Shown here one piece after another: positions 22,496 to 36,200 of a DNA stretch of 64,000 nucleotides (position 1 is the first letter of the stretch; each line of letters starts with the position of its first letter). A model generated the notes under the pieces. That model was given only the letters and a program-made list of their open reading frames with translations, did not search any database and was not told where the DNA came from. Source of the stretch: Mytilus californianus (lineage: Eukaryota > Mollusca > Bivalvia > Mytilida > Mytilidae); NCBI RefSeq assembly GCF_021869535.1, contig NW_026262668.1:72871558-72935557 (forward strand). The letters run 5' to 3'. Both the position numbers and the translations under genes were made by a program.

Positions 22496-23033
22496 CTAGT
22501 CAACAAAAGAAACGATAAAAAGGCACTGCATTTTCCATATATAATTAAATTGGATGCACTGTACCAAGGTAAATAATTGCCCAATTAGTCTAATATTTAC
22601 AGAGTGTTGTTTTCTTATCAAAACCATTGATTTAAGGCAAATACTCGAATTTTTGTTATTTGCAATTTTTGTTATTTCAAAAATCGTATTTTCATCAAAA
22701 ATTCAAACATCGATATTAGAACTTAAAACTTTCAACATAAACATGATCTGCTTGAAATTTTAAATGCCTTTGCAGATATTTGAATACTTAATTAATTCTC
22801 ATCTTCGAAATTAAGTGCCGACTTTTGTCATCATTTTCCGCAAAAGAAATTTGACCCCTGTGTTCAATAACACGGTATTTTCTCACTTTCCAATTCGGTC
22901 AGATGGTTTTAATCATATGCATTTGCTTTACAAATGATTTTTTTTTCATTGGATAATTTAACAGTTTTTCTATCTATTATATTTTATGATAAATTAGAAT
23001 TAAAACTTGTGTATCGTTACTTTTGTTGACTAG
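22496..23033. mobile_element. Tc1/mariner-like non-autonomous element
   Basis: Ends CTAGTCAACAAAAGAAACGATA (left, first 20 bases conserved) and its complement with one change (right), with TA on both sides, as in Tc1/mariner insertions. 538 bp, no transposase frame. Confidence 0.75.
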
Positions 23034-24219
23034 TATATGTTAAGATGTAAGTTCTAAATCGCCAAAAGTCTAGAACAGTTGAGACCGAATAACGTGAGGA
23101 TATCACTAAAACAAGGTTCCTGACTTAGGACAGTAACATGAACATGTCGTGGGGTTGCTATGTTTTAAGTACAAGGTTCACATTGAATTCATGCTATAAA
23201 TTCCATAAAATAAACACACGTCTTACAGTTCTATCAAAATCGGAGTTCCCCCTAAAACGTAAGGTTTTATATTTTAAGAAATTGAGTGGAATTTGATTAC
23301 ATAGCTACAAGTTAGAATAAATGTTAATTCAGTTTATGATACTCATCACAATTTCCTTAATTCCAAATCTGTTCCTTTGTCAACTTTTCTTTGTTACTTA
23401 AGTAATGCAGCTGCAATGGATATTTTCGAACAAAAACCTTGGGAATTAACCGAGTGTTTAATACATATGCAACTGAAAATAAATTTATATTCAAAGACTT
23501 TTTTTTATAGTTTCACGAATTCCTTTACTTTCAAAGAGATTTTTCATTGAAATAAAACAAGTGTAATTATTTTCTAACAACTAGATTTTAAAATACCTTC
23601 AGGAATTTTATTTGGGACAATTACAAAGGTTGTGTTAAAGTGCTATAACCTTATTATCTAAGGAAGCAAATGAAATGAACTTGATTAGAAACCTTTTAGA
23701 TATTTAAGTATTTGGGGGCTTTTAATTTTTTCAGCTTTTGTTATACTTCTATGCGTCTTCAGTTAAATGGTTGCTAGGGAAAGTTTTTTTCCCCCAAAAC
23801 ATGAGCAGGACATAAACTAAAAAAACACCAGAATCTTTGATTTGATGATCAAATGGGACAGAATACCGACGAAGATTTGATGATCAAATGGGACAGAATA
23901 CCGATGAATAAATATATTTATTTTTATTAATTGTAAAACTACTATTTCATTAAGTAATCTCGAATCGTAGTGCATATCCAAACTTCATAGAATAAACCAA
24001 CGAAACTCCACTTGCTTCGGACATAAAAATTACCAGCAAGTGATTGGTATTCTGATGACAACTAAATGTGCTGCCCATTTATTGAAGATTTACTCTTTAA
24101 CTGTTGTGAATTTCATTTACGGCTACACTTCATTAACACCATACGAAACACCACTTGATATTAGTCTAACAAAACCTGCAGACGATGTATTTTCCGTCAA
24201 CAACCAAAATGTTTTCCAA

Positions 24220-24255
24220 ATGAATTTTATCCTTGTCAGCTCACTATTACTACTG
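24220..24255 (+). CDS. Possible alternative leader exon (weak)
   Basis: ATG followed by a hydrophobic stretch, MNFILVSSLLLL, ends exactly at a strong GTAAGT donor in phase 0. That phase would also join the propeptide exon at 32833. It lies 3 kb upstream of the better leader exon. It could be an alternative first exon of the ADAMTS gene, part of another gene, or chance. Confidence 0.25.
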
Positions 24256-27181
24256 GTAAGTCACTAAATCCAACGTGGTGACTGATGTCGTTTTAGACCT
24301 TACATGTATAGTATTAAAATTCATCATGGTTATCTTCATAAATAAATTTTTGATGAACGGGAATAATTTTTTTTCAATTCTTAATTTCCTTTTCCTTGCT
24401 TTATTGTGATGTTCCGTTGAGTACATTTATCAGTTGGTTCCATATGCGAGTGCTTGCTGTGACGTATCAGATTTCTATGACAGTAATATGTAAGGTAACT
24501 GGGGTGTCTAAATGCTCGGCGATAGATTTTTCTTAAACTTCTGTTAAAGACTTCTTGGTCATTGTACTTTCAAATTTCAATTCACGGACCTTGTTGTTCC
24601 GTTAAAATACATTGAAATTAACGAATTTTGTTAAATTTTATATTGTTTATACAGGAGAAACTTAATTTTTCCTTATCGAGGAAACATTAAACGATAGAAT
24701 TGGCTAAAATTCAATGAGAGAATTGCTTTTCATTAATACTTCTGAAATATCAAATAAAAATAGTGGGCCTTATTTTCTTGAAAAATCCAAAAAACACAAA
24801 TTGTACTATCAAATTCAGTATGATAATCTGAAATTGATTTTAAAAGGATTTTTTTTCTGAAAATTATAAAATTTACTTTACGACACTTAAGTTTTGTGAT
24901 CGTTTGATCTTTAAGTTTCAAGTTTTAGGTATTTTGTTGTATATTGAATAATACTAGGTAAAATAAAACAAAAAAGTATTTTTGCAACATGCCCAGAAGC
25001 AATGCTCAGAAAAAGACACCCGATCTATACCTTAACTATTTTCTAAACTGAAATTTTACTTACATTTATAACTAAAACAACTTTTGATAGCAGGGATAAA
25101 GATTATCAATTCTGTTTTTGCTTAATTTATATTATTTCTGCAATATCCAGCATCCATAGCCATTTTATCTCGATTGTAAATACACTCATGTCAAAACAGT
25201 ACCATAGCCTTGCTTGTGCTGGAAAAATTAATCATACCTTTAATTCAAATACTAGTATAAGAGCGCACTAGTTCCCGGAAGTTCAGAAGTACAAAAACAG
25301 GTACTTCTGATCTGAGGGACAGGCAAACTATGCATTCCTGTTTAAATCTCATATCATTTTTATATTCAATATAATCATTCAAAAAAAGTTCAACAGCTAT
25401 CTAAGGACATAAAGCTTTCATTTCATACCAAAACTACCCAAATATTTTACAAATTTTTAAAGTTACAGCTTGGTGTAGGAACTAAATTGTGAGAAGTATG
25501 TAGTATTTTTATAGTACCAAGTCTAAATTGAAAACAACGTTCATACCTATGATTGCGTTGGATAAAAACCGCAATTTTTATACGTGTGCATGTAACAAAT
25601 TTCGTTGTAGAGGGGTCTAAATACAGCACAAACAACATTTTCCAAAAAGACCAAAAGAGTGAAAAAATATATTATAACAAAACGCATTTGACTAGCAGGT
25701 CGAACAACTGATGTTCTTAAACCCTGCTGACTGCCATTGGCGATTGCCAAATGAATTGATCACAAGGTGTAACAAAATGGATCTCTATATTAATTTAATA
25801 CGAAGTAAAAAACAATAAATTATTATTATTATTAAAGTATTTTTATAGTATATATTCTTCCTGGTCTGGCCCGAATTAATGGTTCTATTCCTATAAAAAG
25901 GTAGGAGTAAGATCTCCAAACAAAATCTAGCTTTACCCCACCACATGTTCGTGTGCCTATCTCAGTTAAGAAAAAACGTCCTTCTCATGCTTATTATTTG
26001 TTTGTAGTAGTCCAAGATAAAAATCTCTCAAACGGCATTTATTATCAAATTTTGCGTATATTGTTTGCAAAATACAACTATGTATTGCGTTTAATCCCAG
26101 AATAAGCTTGAGCTTTCGTCTTTGTTTTAAATTTGATAAGGAATTGTGGCACTGTAGATTGTTTCTATAAAACTTTGTCTGATAGAATTTTAAGTTCATG
26201 ATGAACTTGCCACTATCGAATTTAATGACATATGTTGCTGTGATTAACTTTTTTATTCAAAAATATAACATAAGATGTAACAACAAGATTCAAAATTCCC
26301 TAGTAACTATTATGATGTGATAGTGGGTGTGTGTCTTTTAGATTATTTAGCTTTTTTCATGTGTGGCAGTTGCTTTGTTTATTTGTTTGTTTTGGTTTTC
26401 GGACCATGGCATAACGTATGTCAATGCTTCAAACGTAATTATTAGAATAACACGAATTAACATCCCACTTTTAAACCAGATGACGCAGGACCTCTTACGA
26501 GGGGAGAATACCGGAACAGATAAATTATAAACAAAATACAAACTAATTTCGAGGACACTTCATTTGGCATAGCTTTCCTCATTCTTCGTTGGTACGCATG
26601 CGGTGATTATCGAGCCCGTATTATTTGCTTAGGATAAAATCGCCAAATTTATTGCATTTAATTAATATTTACAAAAGGACTTGTTTGATATATAAGTCAT
26701 TCTCAAGTCTGTGATCTTACAGATAGTAACTTAATTTTCTTGAGTTCGGTGGCTGTAGTTGATCCCGTTAAATAACTGCACTGGTACACAAGTGGATATA
26801 AAGGATAAATTTAAAACCGTCAACAAATACGTTAAAAACAAACGAGAAAAATAAAAATCGGGATAAAGTGAAAAATAAGAAGAAATTATTGCAAATTACC
26901 TGCGAATTACAGACTCTGAGATTTTCTTGCGGATTTTCTAAAAACCAGAGCACTCAGCTTTACATAAATAACTGGCTAAATCGTAATCTTTTACAATCTG
27001 CAATAGGAAACAAACAGACGCGACAGATTTTGTAACATTCAATGCAATTGTTCCGATTCTGGTTAATTCGCGCTTAACGGGAATGTAACTTGGAGCAATT
27101 TCGATACCTTACATATATTTATTTATATTTTTTTATACTAATCTATAAGCTCAAGAAACTTTTATAACAGTTACTCTCAGA

Positions 27182-27232
27182 ATGCAGTATTTGCTTCCAT
27201 TGCTGTTCGTTTTGTCCAAAGCTTCACAAGAG
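27182..27232 (+). CDS. ADAMTS: ADAMTS exon: start codon and signal peptide
   Basis: 17 codons, MQYLLPLLFVLSKASQE, a compact hydrophobic leader ending at a GTAAGA donor in phase 0, which matches the next exon. An AT-rich stretch with a TATA-like run lies at about 27118-27150, and AG dinucleotides occur just before the ATG. The transcription start, or an upstream non-coding exon, cannot be fixed. A possible alternative leader exon lies at 24220-24255. Confidence 0.72.
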
Positions 27233-30200
27233 GTAAGATAATTTTATTTTTTTAAATCTTTTTAGGGATGGAAAAAAAATGTTCTAAATGGCTTGGTATG
27301 TTTAATTCAATAGTACATTAACATACTAAATGATTTGCCTAGCATATGAACTGCTTTTGAAACCATTTAGATTATCTAAATCTATCATGGCACAAATTTA
27401 TGTTCCACCCAACCCAAGTATTCCATACATATATTGAGTGAAATGAAAGAACCCCAATCAATGCAACTGATCATTTTGTATGTTTAAATTTAGAGAACAT
27501 GTATACATTTAAAAAAAATGTAACGGTTTGAATCTTTAAAGAAGTTGGCGTAATATTAAGTGAACCCCACCCCCCACTTTTTTAACAGTGCTAGGAAAAT
27601 ATTTAGACCACAAATTGTCTCTTAATAAACCATAATAAAAAAAACCACCTGAACATACTCTTAAAAGTAGCACTTGTCTCATATAAAAAAAATGTGACGA
27701 TTTTTTTCCTGTACGAATGTTCCTATTGTTTTTTTGTTTGTTTGTTTGTTTGTTTTTTTTTTTGCTTTCCTTGATGATGATATTGTGTTGCTCAATCTAA
27801 TTAAAATATAGTTCTCTATTTTCTTTATACTCATATGAGCTTATATGTACGAGCACGCGAGTTAATATAGATATGAATTTTAATTAGATTGTTGCGTTGC
27901 TTTGTCTCCCTATTTTGATATCCTTTTTTCTTTACTAAAAATACTTTTACAAAAGTTATTGAATCGTACATTCATTCTGGCGTGTAGATTTTTCCGTATA
28001 TGAAATTTCTATAGTGAATTACTTCCTCACACAGTGTGTTTATTGCGTCGGAGATAAAAACTAGGGAAAAGTTGTAATGAATTTTTCACATTGGTGAATT
28101 TACTCAAAGAGGATATGGTAAAAGTGCTGGAAAAGATTCACTGTTAAATAAGAGTATCAGTTATCGGTTAAAATGTTTACAGAACTTTATCAAGAATATA
28201 AGAAATTATTGCAAAAGTATGATTCAACTTGCAGAAATTTAATAAAGATAAGTACTTGAAATTCATATATTTAAAAATGGTTAAAGTATTTATACAGCGA
28301 ACAAGTTGCATTCGAAATTACCCTTCAAATCTTTCAGTGTACAGCATCCATGGTCTCGGAGTAGTTCGTTCACCTCCAGCGGCTGGATGTCGTGGATTTT
28401 ATCCACTGCCGCGCCAAACCAGTCTTAAAAATTGAATTGGAACATGCATTTTCTACTCCAGCACAACGCTCGTTGGCTAGGAGTCAGAATAATTTGTTCG
28501 GGTCTTGTACAAAATAATCAAAATTAGAAGATGTGGTATGATTGCCAATGAGGCAACTCTCCATCAGAGAACAAATTACGTAGAAGTAAGCAGCTATAGG
28601 TTTCATTTTCATACCATAGTCATTTAAAACATGCATGTTCTAGTCATAATATACCTGTAACATTTGCCACTAGACGTTACACAACAATCCGTCTATCATC
28701 AAATCTTTCTTTTTGGCTCAATAGACTTATTGATAAATATTTCAATTTATTGCGTCGTAAAATCTTCAATAATACATAAAAAGGATAAGCGAAATCACCC
28801 AAAATACTGGACACGAGGACAGACGACAACAGACGACATCAACTATACCAACGCCGACTCCTCCGAGAAAACAATAAACATACAAGCAAAGACAAACAAC
28901 AACGATTAACACAGACACGCTCAAGGTAAACTGACTAGGTACAGGCACAACATGTGGTGAGATTTAACCAATTTTACGTGCGCTAACCTCCCAATTACCT
29001 AACTTGACCGTTTGTAGTAAAATTAAAGACTCACAATCAAAACCTGTATTGTTGTAAAATTATGGAATGCATCTGATAATGTTGGTGGGGGGGGGGGGGG
29101 GGGGGGGGGGGTAAATATTCAGTTTGAAGCAAGACTGAAATTTCTCTGTTTCTGTAGTAGAATTCTGTTCTTGAATGTTTCATAAGATTTTTTTTCATTC
29201 AAATCTGCACTACTCGAGGCGTTATAATTGTATGAAATCTACTCCGACCGAATTACAGTCGCCGATATTAAGGGCATGCGATACAGTTTTGATCCCACGG
29301 TGATTTTTTTTACAAAAGTTGGCATACAAGCTATTTTTCGACTATAGTCAGTTAAAATATGTTATGGAAAATACCTTCATGTCCTACTTTTAGAGATAAA
29401 TGGGGTCGAATTTTTAGACATTTACTCAAAATTTCGATTTCTTGGACATTTCTATCGTTTGGACAGACATACCTAACTTTTTTTATCTCAAAAGATAAAC
29501 ACAAGCGGATTTAGTAAAAGCATAGTGCATATTTTCTTTATGTCAGTGTGCTCTAAATTTGTTGTACAACTCTTTAGAAATAATTCATCTTTTTTTATAA
29601 AGGGCACACGATACAGTTACAGGGGAGGTAATGACGTTGCTAACGTAAAATGTTATTTTGGCGACGTCAAACTGTGACATATCGGGAAAAGATGTATTTT
29701 TCGACTGATTTTTATCATTCAAACTGATTTAACTTGAAAACGAGTTCATGGACCTCTCTTTTTTAAAATGACATTCGGTTTGATTACGCATGAAGATTAT
29801 TTGTACCAATTTTCATGAAAAAGTCAATCATGCAATTTTTTTAAATTTGATAAATATACATAAAAAAATGACGTTTTTTTTCTACATTCATGAACATTTG
29901 ATAAATTTGAGTTATTTCTAAACAAAAGATTTCATAAATTTATAGGATACTTATATAAAACAGAAATTACAAATAATTTAACAAAAACAGCTTGTGTTTA
30001 TCTTTTCAAACAAAAAAGTTATGCATTTCTGTCGGAAGGAAAAATACGTCCACAAGTCCGAATTTTTAGCTAATATCTGAAATTTCGAACTCATTTTACT
30101 CAAAAAGTAGCACATGAAGATATATTTTTTATTACATATTTGATTTAATCAGGTAAAAAATAGCCTATTTGCAAATTTTCATTAAATTTTCATTATGGGA

Positions 30201-33200
30201 TCAAAACTGTATCGTATGCCCAACTGCATGCCAATGGGCCGATATGGCCGATGGTTAAGGTTAAGAAAAAATAACATTAATTTCAGCTATGAGAGCATTC
30301 AAATCTGCACGTTTTGTCAATATTCTTTCATTCTCTTTTCATTCTTTTTTATGACGTCATTTAGCCATTTATGTGATGAAATATGTAAATCAGCGGAATG
30401 GTTTCCACATGTCTATCATATTTTATTTTTCTTTATTATGTTGTTTTTATTGGGGGGGGGGGGGTTGTTTGATATGTTCCACAATTTGTCATTTCGGGAC
30501 CCTTTATAACTTACTGTACGATATGGGTTTAGCTCATTGTTGAAGAACGTACGGTGGTTTACGGTTTCTTACATCTACATCCTTTGATCTCTAGTGGATA
30601 ATTGTCTCTTTGGTAATCATACCATATCTTCTTATTTTTATATTGTTGATAATTTCAATAAGGCAAATCAAGTTGTTCGTATATGGATTTGCCTTTTATC
30701 TTTTAACTTTTAGTCATATAGGTCTTCACATGTTTCGCTTCTTCTACATCCTTGGCATTTAAATATTTGGTTTTGAGCATACATGATGAATGTTAATCCA
30801 GAAAAGCTCTGCGGAAGCATAACATGTATCAAGTGTTAATTAAAATAGGCATATTTATGAATTATAATTCAAAAGAACACAATTTTCTTGTCCAATTTTT
30901 TCTTCGAGTTACGCAGTATTGAAAATGACAATTTAAACATAAATTTTGGAAGCATATCATTCCTTTGTACATTTATGCACCAGCGAAGGTGCAGCCACAG
31001 CCAAAACGAAGTTATTGATGCCTTTGACGGTCAACGAATTCAAGTTCTTAGGGGATGAACATTTGATATTCTGAGTGAGGATGGAGAATGGGGCAGTAGG
31101 ATTTTGGAAATGAATATTCTGGCATTGTAAATAACTTTGCCAAAGACGGGGTGAAAATGAATAAATGTTGTCCAACAAAATGCAGGAAATAATTGTGAAT
31201 GAAAATAAGTTGTATTATTATACTTTATGCAAATTTCTTATATTATAAATTCATTTCATTGGACACGCGGCATTTGTTAATTTTCCCTAACTTTTACAAT
31301 AGGTTGTCGGTAAATGATCAATACAAAACGTATGACATTGAACTTTTGTTACCTTTGGGTTTGTTTCTCTGCATCAGGCAACTTCAAGTACGAGGAGTTT
31401 TGTTAGAGCTTTGATGTCCACAATCCTAGAGCATTGTCCATTGGTGCCTATTGCAGCTTAACAACCAAATATATATATTTTCAAATACAAATAATTTAAA
31501 GTGGAAAAGAAATGAATAATAAGTATAAAAAAAAATGCAAATATAACCAAGTGTGAGGAAATTTGCATTATCTCTGAAGTGGCAACCTTAATATACTTTT
31601 TATGATTATATAATATCCTGTATGGTTTCATATCTATATCATTTTTTTTAATGTATATATTCCCCTGGGGACTATATTTGGAAAATAGAATATCTTTAGG
31701 AGCCATGTGCGACGTATATTATAATATAATGCAGTATAAAGGGCTGGCTATCTATGAAACAAAACAAGTTCTTTTTTTTATCCTAAGAATATATATGTAA
31801 CATATATTTGTTTTTGGTGGTTTCTCTATGTGTCTAACGATTATTTTGTTGCATAATACTTAAGTATCTAAATAATACAAAGACCAAACATGTTTATCTA
31901 GGATTAAGGAGTATTTTACAGTGTTTGTTTTTGTAATGTATATATGCCTGCGAGAATTAATAAATGCACTCAAATTCTAAGTGACTCAAATCAAAGTAAA
32001 TCACACGAAAATATACTTCAAACGTATCTCTGTCTCGCGATCTAAATGGAGAAAATTTAAATCTTCAAAATCTGCTTCACTATCATTTTTTTAAACACTA
32101 TAACGGACAAAAAAAATTAGCAAAGATTAATTCAGTATTGCGTGACGTCAAACTATCAAAAATGATTGAATCACCACTATTACCACATATTTTTGTTTCG
32201 TAATAATGTTGTCTCATTGACTTTCACCAGAGTCATAGTTACTAGTATATCATTTATTTTGTTATCTCGAAGAATACAAACATATTTTCCCCTGCTTTAA
32301 AAATCTTCATCAATAAGACAAGCAAACAAACAAACAAACAAACAAACAAAAGACCCCTCTATAGTTGTCTTTTGACTGTTTAAGGTTTCTTTTCTCTTTT
32401 TTTTTTGTATCTGGTTTTGTTATTGGCTCGTTGACTATACACCCCGTCAGAGACATATAATACCAGTGGCGGATCCAGAACTTATTATAAGGGGGGCCAC
32501 TCCAGTCATGCTTCAGTGATTCCCTATATAATCAACCAAATTTTTCCAACAAAAGGGGGCCCGGGCCCCAAGCCCCCGCCCTGGACCCGCCTATGAATAC
32601 AATGTGTTATAAGTCTCTGATCCCGTGCCGCTTGATTGTTCTCATACCGCTGTCGATGTGGTTGGAACCATGGAAAATATCAATCTCTGATGCAAATTTG
32701 ACAGTTGAGTAAAAAATAAAAACAGGTTCTCCGTCTAGTTAATTGATGTATTATTTAAAAAAAAATGTTTTAACTAAATTCCAAGTTTCATCGCAGAACT
32801 AAGAAATAAAGTTATTTCATCTTATTTTTCAGTTTCATGTAAAATTAAACAGTGGAGATTTATTACATTATTTTGGAACACCACACATTCATCAAGGTAA
32901 GTTTTTATAGCCGCAAACTACCGAGCAAACTACATCGGTGTTGGCAAGAATTTGTATAGTGAAAGTTTCACTATACAAGTCTTTGGTGTTGGCATACCGA
33001 TTTCTGACTTAAAGGCGAGTTTCTATCGTGTGAAATCTACTACTATATGATTTACTACAACTTGACTAATACTAAATAGTCCTCGACTTGACCAGAGACA
33101 TATGTTACACATCATATAAAGCATATATATATGTCTCTGACTTGACATAAGAGTCAAGCCGAGTCCTACCCCGTCTGTGACCGTCTGTCATTGAATTTGA

Positions 33201-36200
33201 TCAGCTGACTGTGATAATCAATCAGTGGCGAACATTTCATACTATCGCACTAGTCTGTAATTTCGAATGAACTTATAATGGTATTATTGGACTCGGTGTT
33301 AAAACAAAGACACTGGCCCAGTGCCGATTACCCGCAAAAGGTAACAATAAGAATTTATCATTGTTACTTCTGAGACTAATTGCCAACTGTATTTTCGGAC
33401 AGGGACTCGATTTCATACGGAAATTGCATGTAAGAATAATATCCTTTTTTATTGTTACCCGCAAAACATATTCAGCCGGGTAGGCACTACCGATAATCTA
33501 AAAAAAATGTGTATTTTCGAGCATTCTTTGAAATAGATTTAAACAATTAAATTATGATGTAAAAAAAAACATTAACATAATTAAACTTCCAGATGTACTG
33601 ACCAATCATGTGACGTTCACTTTCGTCCATAGGGAGTAGATTCAATTATAAAACAACTCACTATACATAAGTATGGATACGAATGATCAAGATGTCCAAT
33701 TTGTGGTCGGTGAAAAGCTCATATCTTTTCAAATCTTAAACTCAACGATTACAAAATGCAAACTTTTGTCCATTAATATACAAGAAGTTCTTGTACAATG
33801 TATATGAGCACCGTCCAGAGCACAAAAAAAAAAAAAATAGACCACAAACAAAAAATATAATTTATTCTCAATCGAAATATGCATGCATTCATGATGGCAG
33901 ATATTTTGTTAATGCCACATATTAAAGGCTACATACGGGATGTGCAGGAAGTGCCACCAAAAGACCTAAACGAATTCTAAATATAAATTTAATGTGCTTT
34001 CAATTTATCATTGCTATGTTCAATAAATACTGAATTTTCTATTCATACAGGGGCGTTTCTAGGATATTTGAAAGAGGGGGGTAGAATCAAATCTTTACTC
34101 TTTTTTTTTGGAAAAAGGGGGGGGGGGGCGTACGCCCATTACGCCCTCACCTGGACCCGCCCCTGTATTCATATACATTTGTTCAAATATGTAAAACAAC
34201 GTATACGGGACTATGACACTAAGAAGTATAAAGTATCCCGATGCTACACACATAAAAGACATAATTTGCAAATTTTAAAATTTTGCAGGTAACAACAAGG
34301 ATTTGTATACTCTACATATCCTAACAAGGATTTGTATACTATGACGTTACGCACGATACTGCGTCTCAAATGGTAACGTCATTTTTTTTACGTTTCACGG
34401 CGATTAATGATTATCATGATTATATTGGGGATATTTTTTTTTTATTTCGCTTGCAATTTCTGTTTTGTACATCAATATTGATACTTCTTAATGTTTGGTT
34501 GTACTGAATATGCATGAAATATTTCCCACTGAAAGTAACGTAAGCAACAAACAACAAAATATATCGTATTTGTGTAATGCATAAGTCTATATGAAAAAGA
34601 AGATATATACGGTATGATGAGTGCCAATGAGACAACTCTCTACCAGAGACCAATTGACATAAAACGTAATAAAATGCAATGTTTCCCCATTTTGATCCGA
34701 AAAGGAAGAAGATATATATTTTGATTTAATTAAAAAATGTTTGTCGGGAATTACAAGTTAAACGGGTCTTGCTTATAAAATTCACTGTACTTTCTTTAAT
34801 AACGGAACAATTAGATTAAGAGATGAAACGATTGTCAGAAAAAAGGTTAATTCTATTCATCTCATATGTTTACAACCCTTGTATGATATTGAGAGGTATA
34901 TAGCCACGCTGCAGGTCCAATTTTATTTTTACTTTCAAGCTCTAAACATATGAATCTTATTGCAGAGAAATAAAAAAAAATCGCAGTTTTACGCTCCCCA
35001 AATTTGAAAATTTGAAAAAGATTATTTTTTATCCTCTCGTAATACACAATTTTTTCACAACTAAAGAACCTCATCTAAACGAACAACCCCAGCCATCGGA
35101 TTTTTTTTATACTTTGTGGTCTTTTTGATAGTATCTGACTATCAAGAAAATTCTATCTGAGGAAATATATACAGATGATCCACCATAAATAGCGTCCCGA
35201 ATTTACAACGTTCAAAACGTATGAAAATCGTCCAGTGGACAAACTTGCAAGACATTTCATTTCTTTGAAAACGAAGTCGTTTTGACTACGCAAATTATCA
35301 AAAAGTATGTAGCTGTTTCCTAGAGTTAAAGTACAATTACGGAAAAGCAATATTTAGCGTGCAACAAATCTCAATTTTCAATAATAATGTCGCAAATAAC
35401 AGTTTATTTGTAAAAAGCGGCGAAATCCAACATTGGACATCTTGCAAGACATTTGCCAGAAGCCGTTGCCTTTTTATATGTGGTGTGAGTGCTGCAAAAA
35501 TTCGATTTTGATATGGTCTATATATGTACTTTTGTGAGCATAATTTACACAAACGAAATTTCATTTAATCTTACATTTTGAAACCTATAAATTTTGATAA
35601 CTTAAGATTTTCCTAAATCTGACCATAATGGACACTTTTTGTTTTTGCCAAAAAATAACGTTGGTTGTTACAGGAACGCATATTCAGTAATATTGTAATA
35701 CTTTATATATAAAGCATATCATTCATTCGAATTTTCGCAGATATAACACTGTTTTGAAGAACACAAACACCCCTGCTAAAGTTATTATGCATATAGTCTG
35801 TTACGTCTGACACGCATATTTTGGACGTTTTGTCAATATGTTGTCCTTATTTTAGACTATTGTAACTAAAATATGATAAAACAGTTTGTAGTTTTTTTCG
35901 GAATAGTTTTTACTAGTCTAGTCTATGGATAAAAAATTTATATAACTTCACTATTATGATTTTATAGATTAGCTGTTTATTAGTGTGGACTGGTTGATTA
36001 CACGGTATTGACGCAATAACGTGCGTAACTGGCGTCTATACAAATCCTTGGTAACAATATAAAAACAGGATATTATTTTTATCTGTTATTTCCGTATGAA
36101 ATCGGCTCCCTGTCTGGAAATACAATTCGGCAATTGTATAGTATAATAGTCACAGCTTTTTGCGGGAAATCGTAGCCAGTGCCTAAAACAAAGGTGATGG

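Larger units (their letters stand above)
16703..27181. other. Intergenic region between the divergent genes
   Basis: About 10.5 kb. Apart from the microsatellite (17825-17911), two short inverted-repeat elements (19343-19368, 19653-19685), a SINE (20214-20380), the repeat at 21930-22215, a mariner-like element (22496-23033) and the weak exon at 24220, I see no gene. 18000-19320, 20400-21120, 23040-24210 and 24260-27180 show only AT-rich unique-looking sequence; a 36 bp direct duplication lies at about 23838-23910. 5' UTR exons and promoters of both genes may lie here but cannot be placed by eye. Confidence 0.6.
27233..32832 (+). other. First intron of the ADAMTS gene
   Basis: Holds the SINE (28347), family R tails (28527, 30500), the fold-back element (29272-30221) and the short inverted-repeat element (32448). 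27233-28340 and 30650-32430 show simple runs such as (TTTG)n at about 27730 and (CAAA)n at about 32324-32350, but no gene. Confidence 0.6.

Noticed and set aside
30729-30746. CGAAACATGTGAAG on the minus strand, resembling the hammerhead 3' core
   Set aside because: No CTGANGA and paired stem upstream, and GTC is replaced by GTG.
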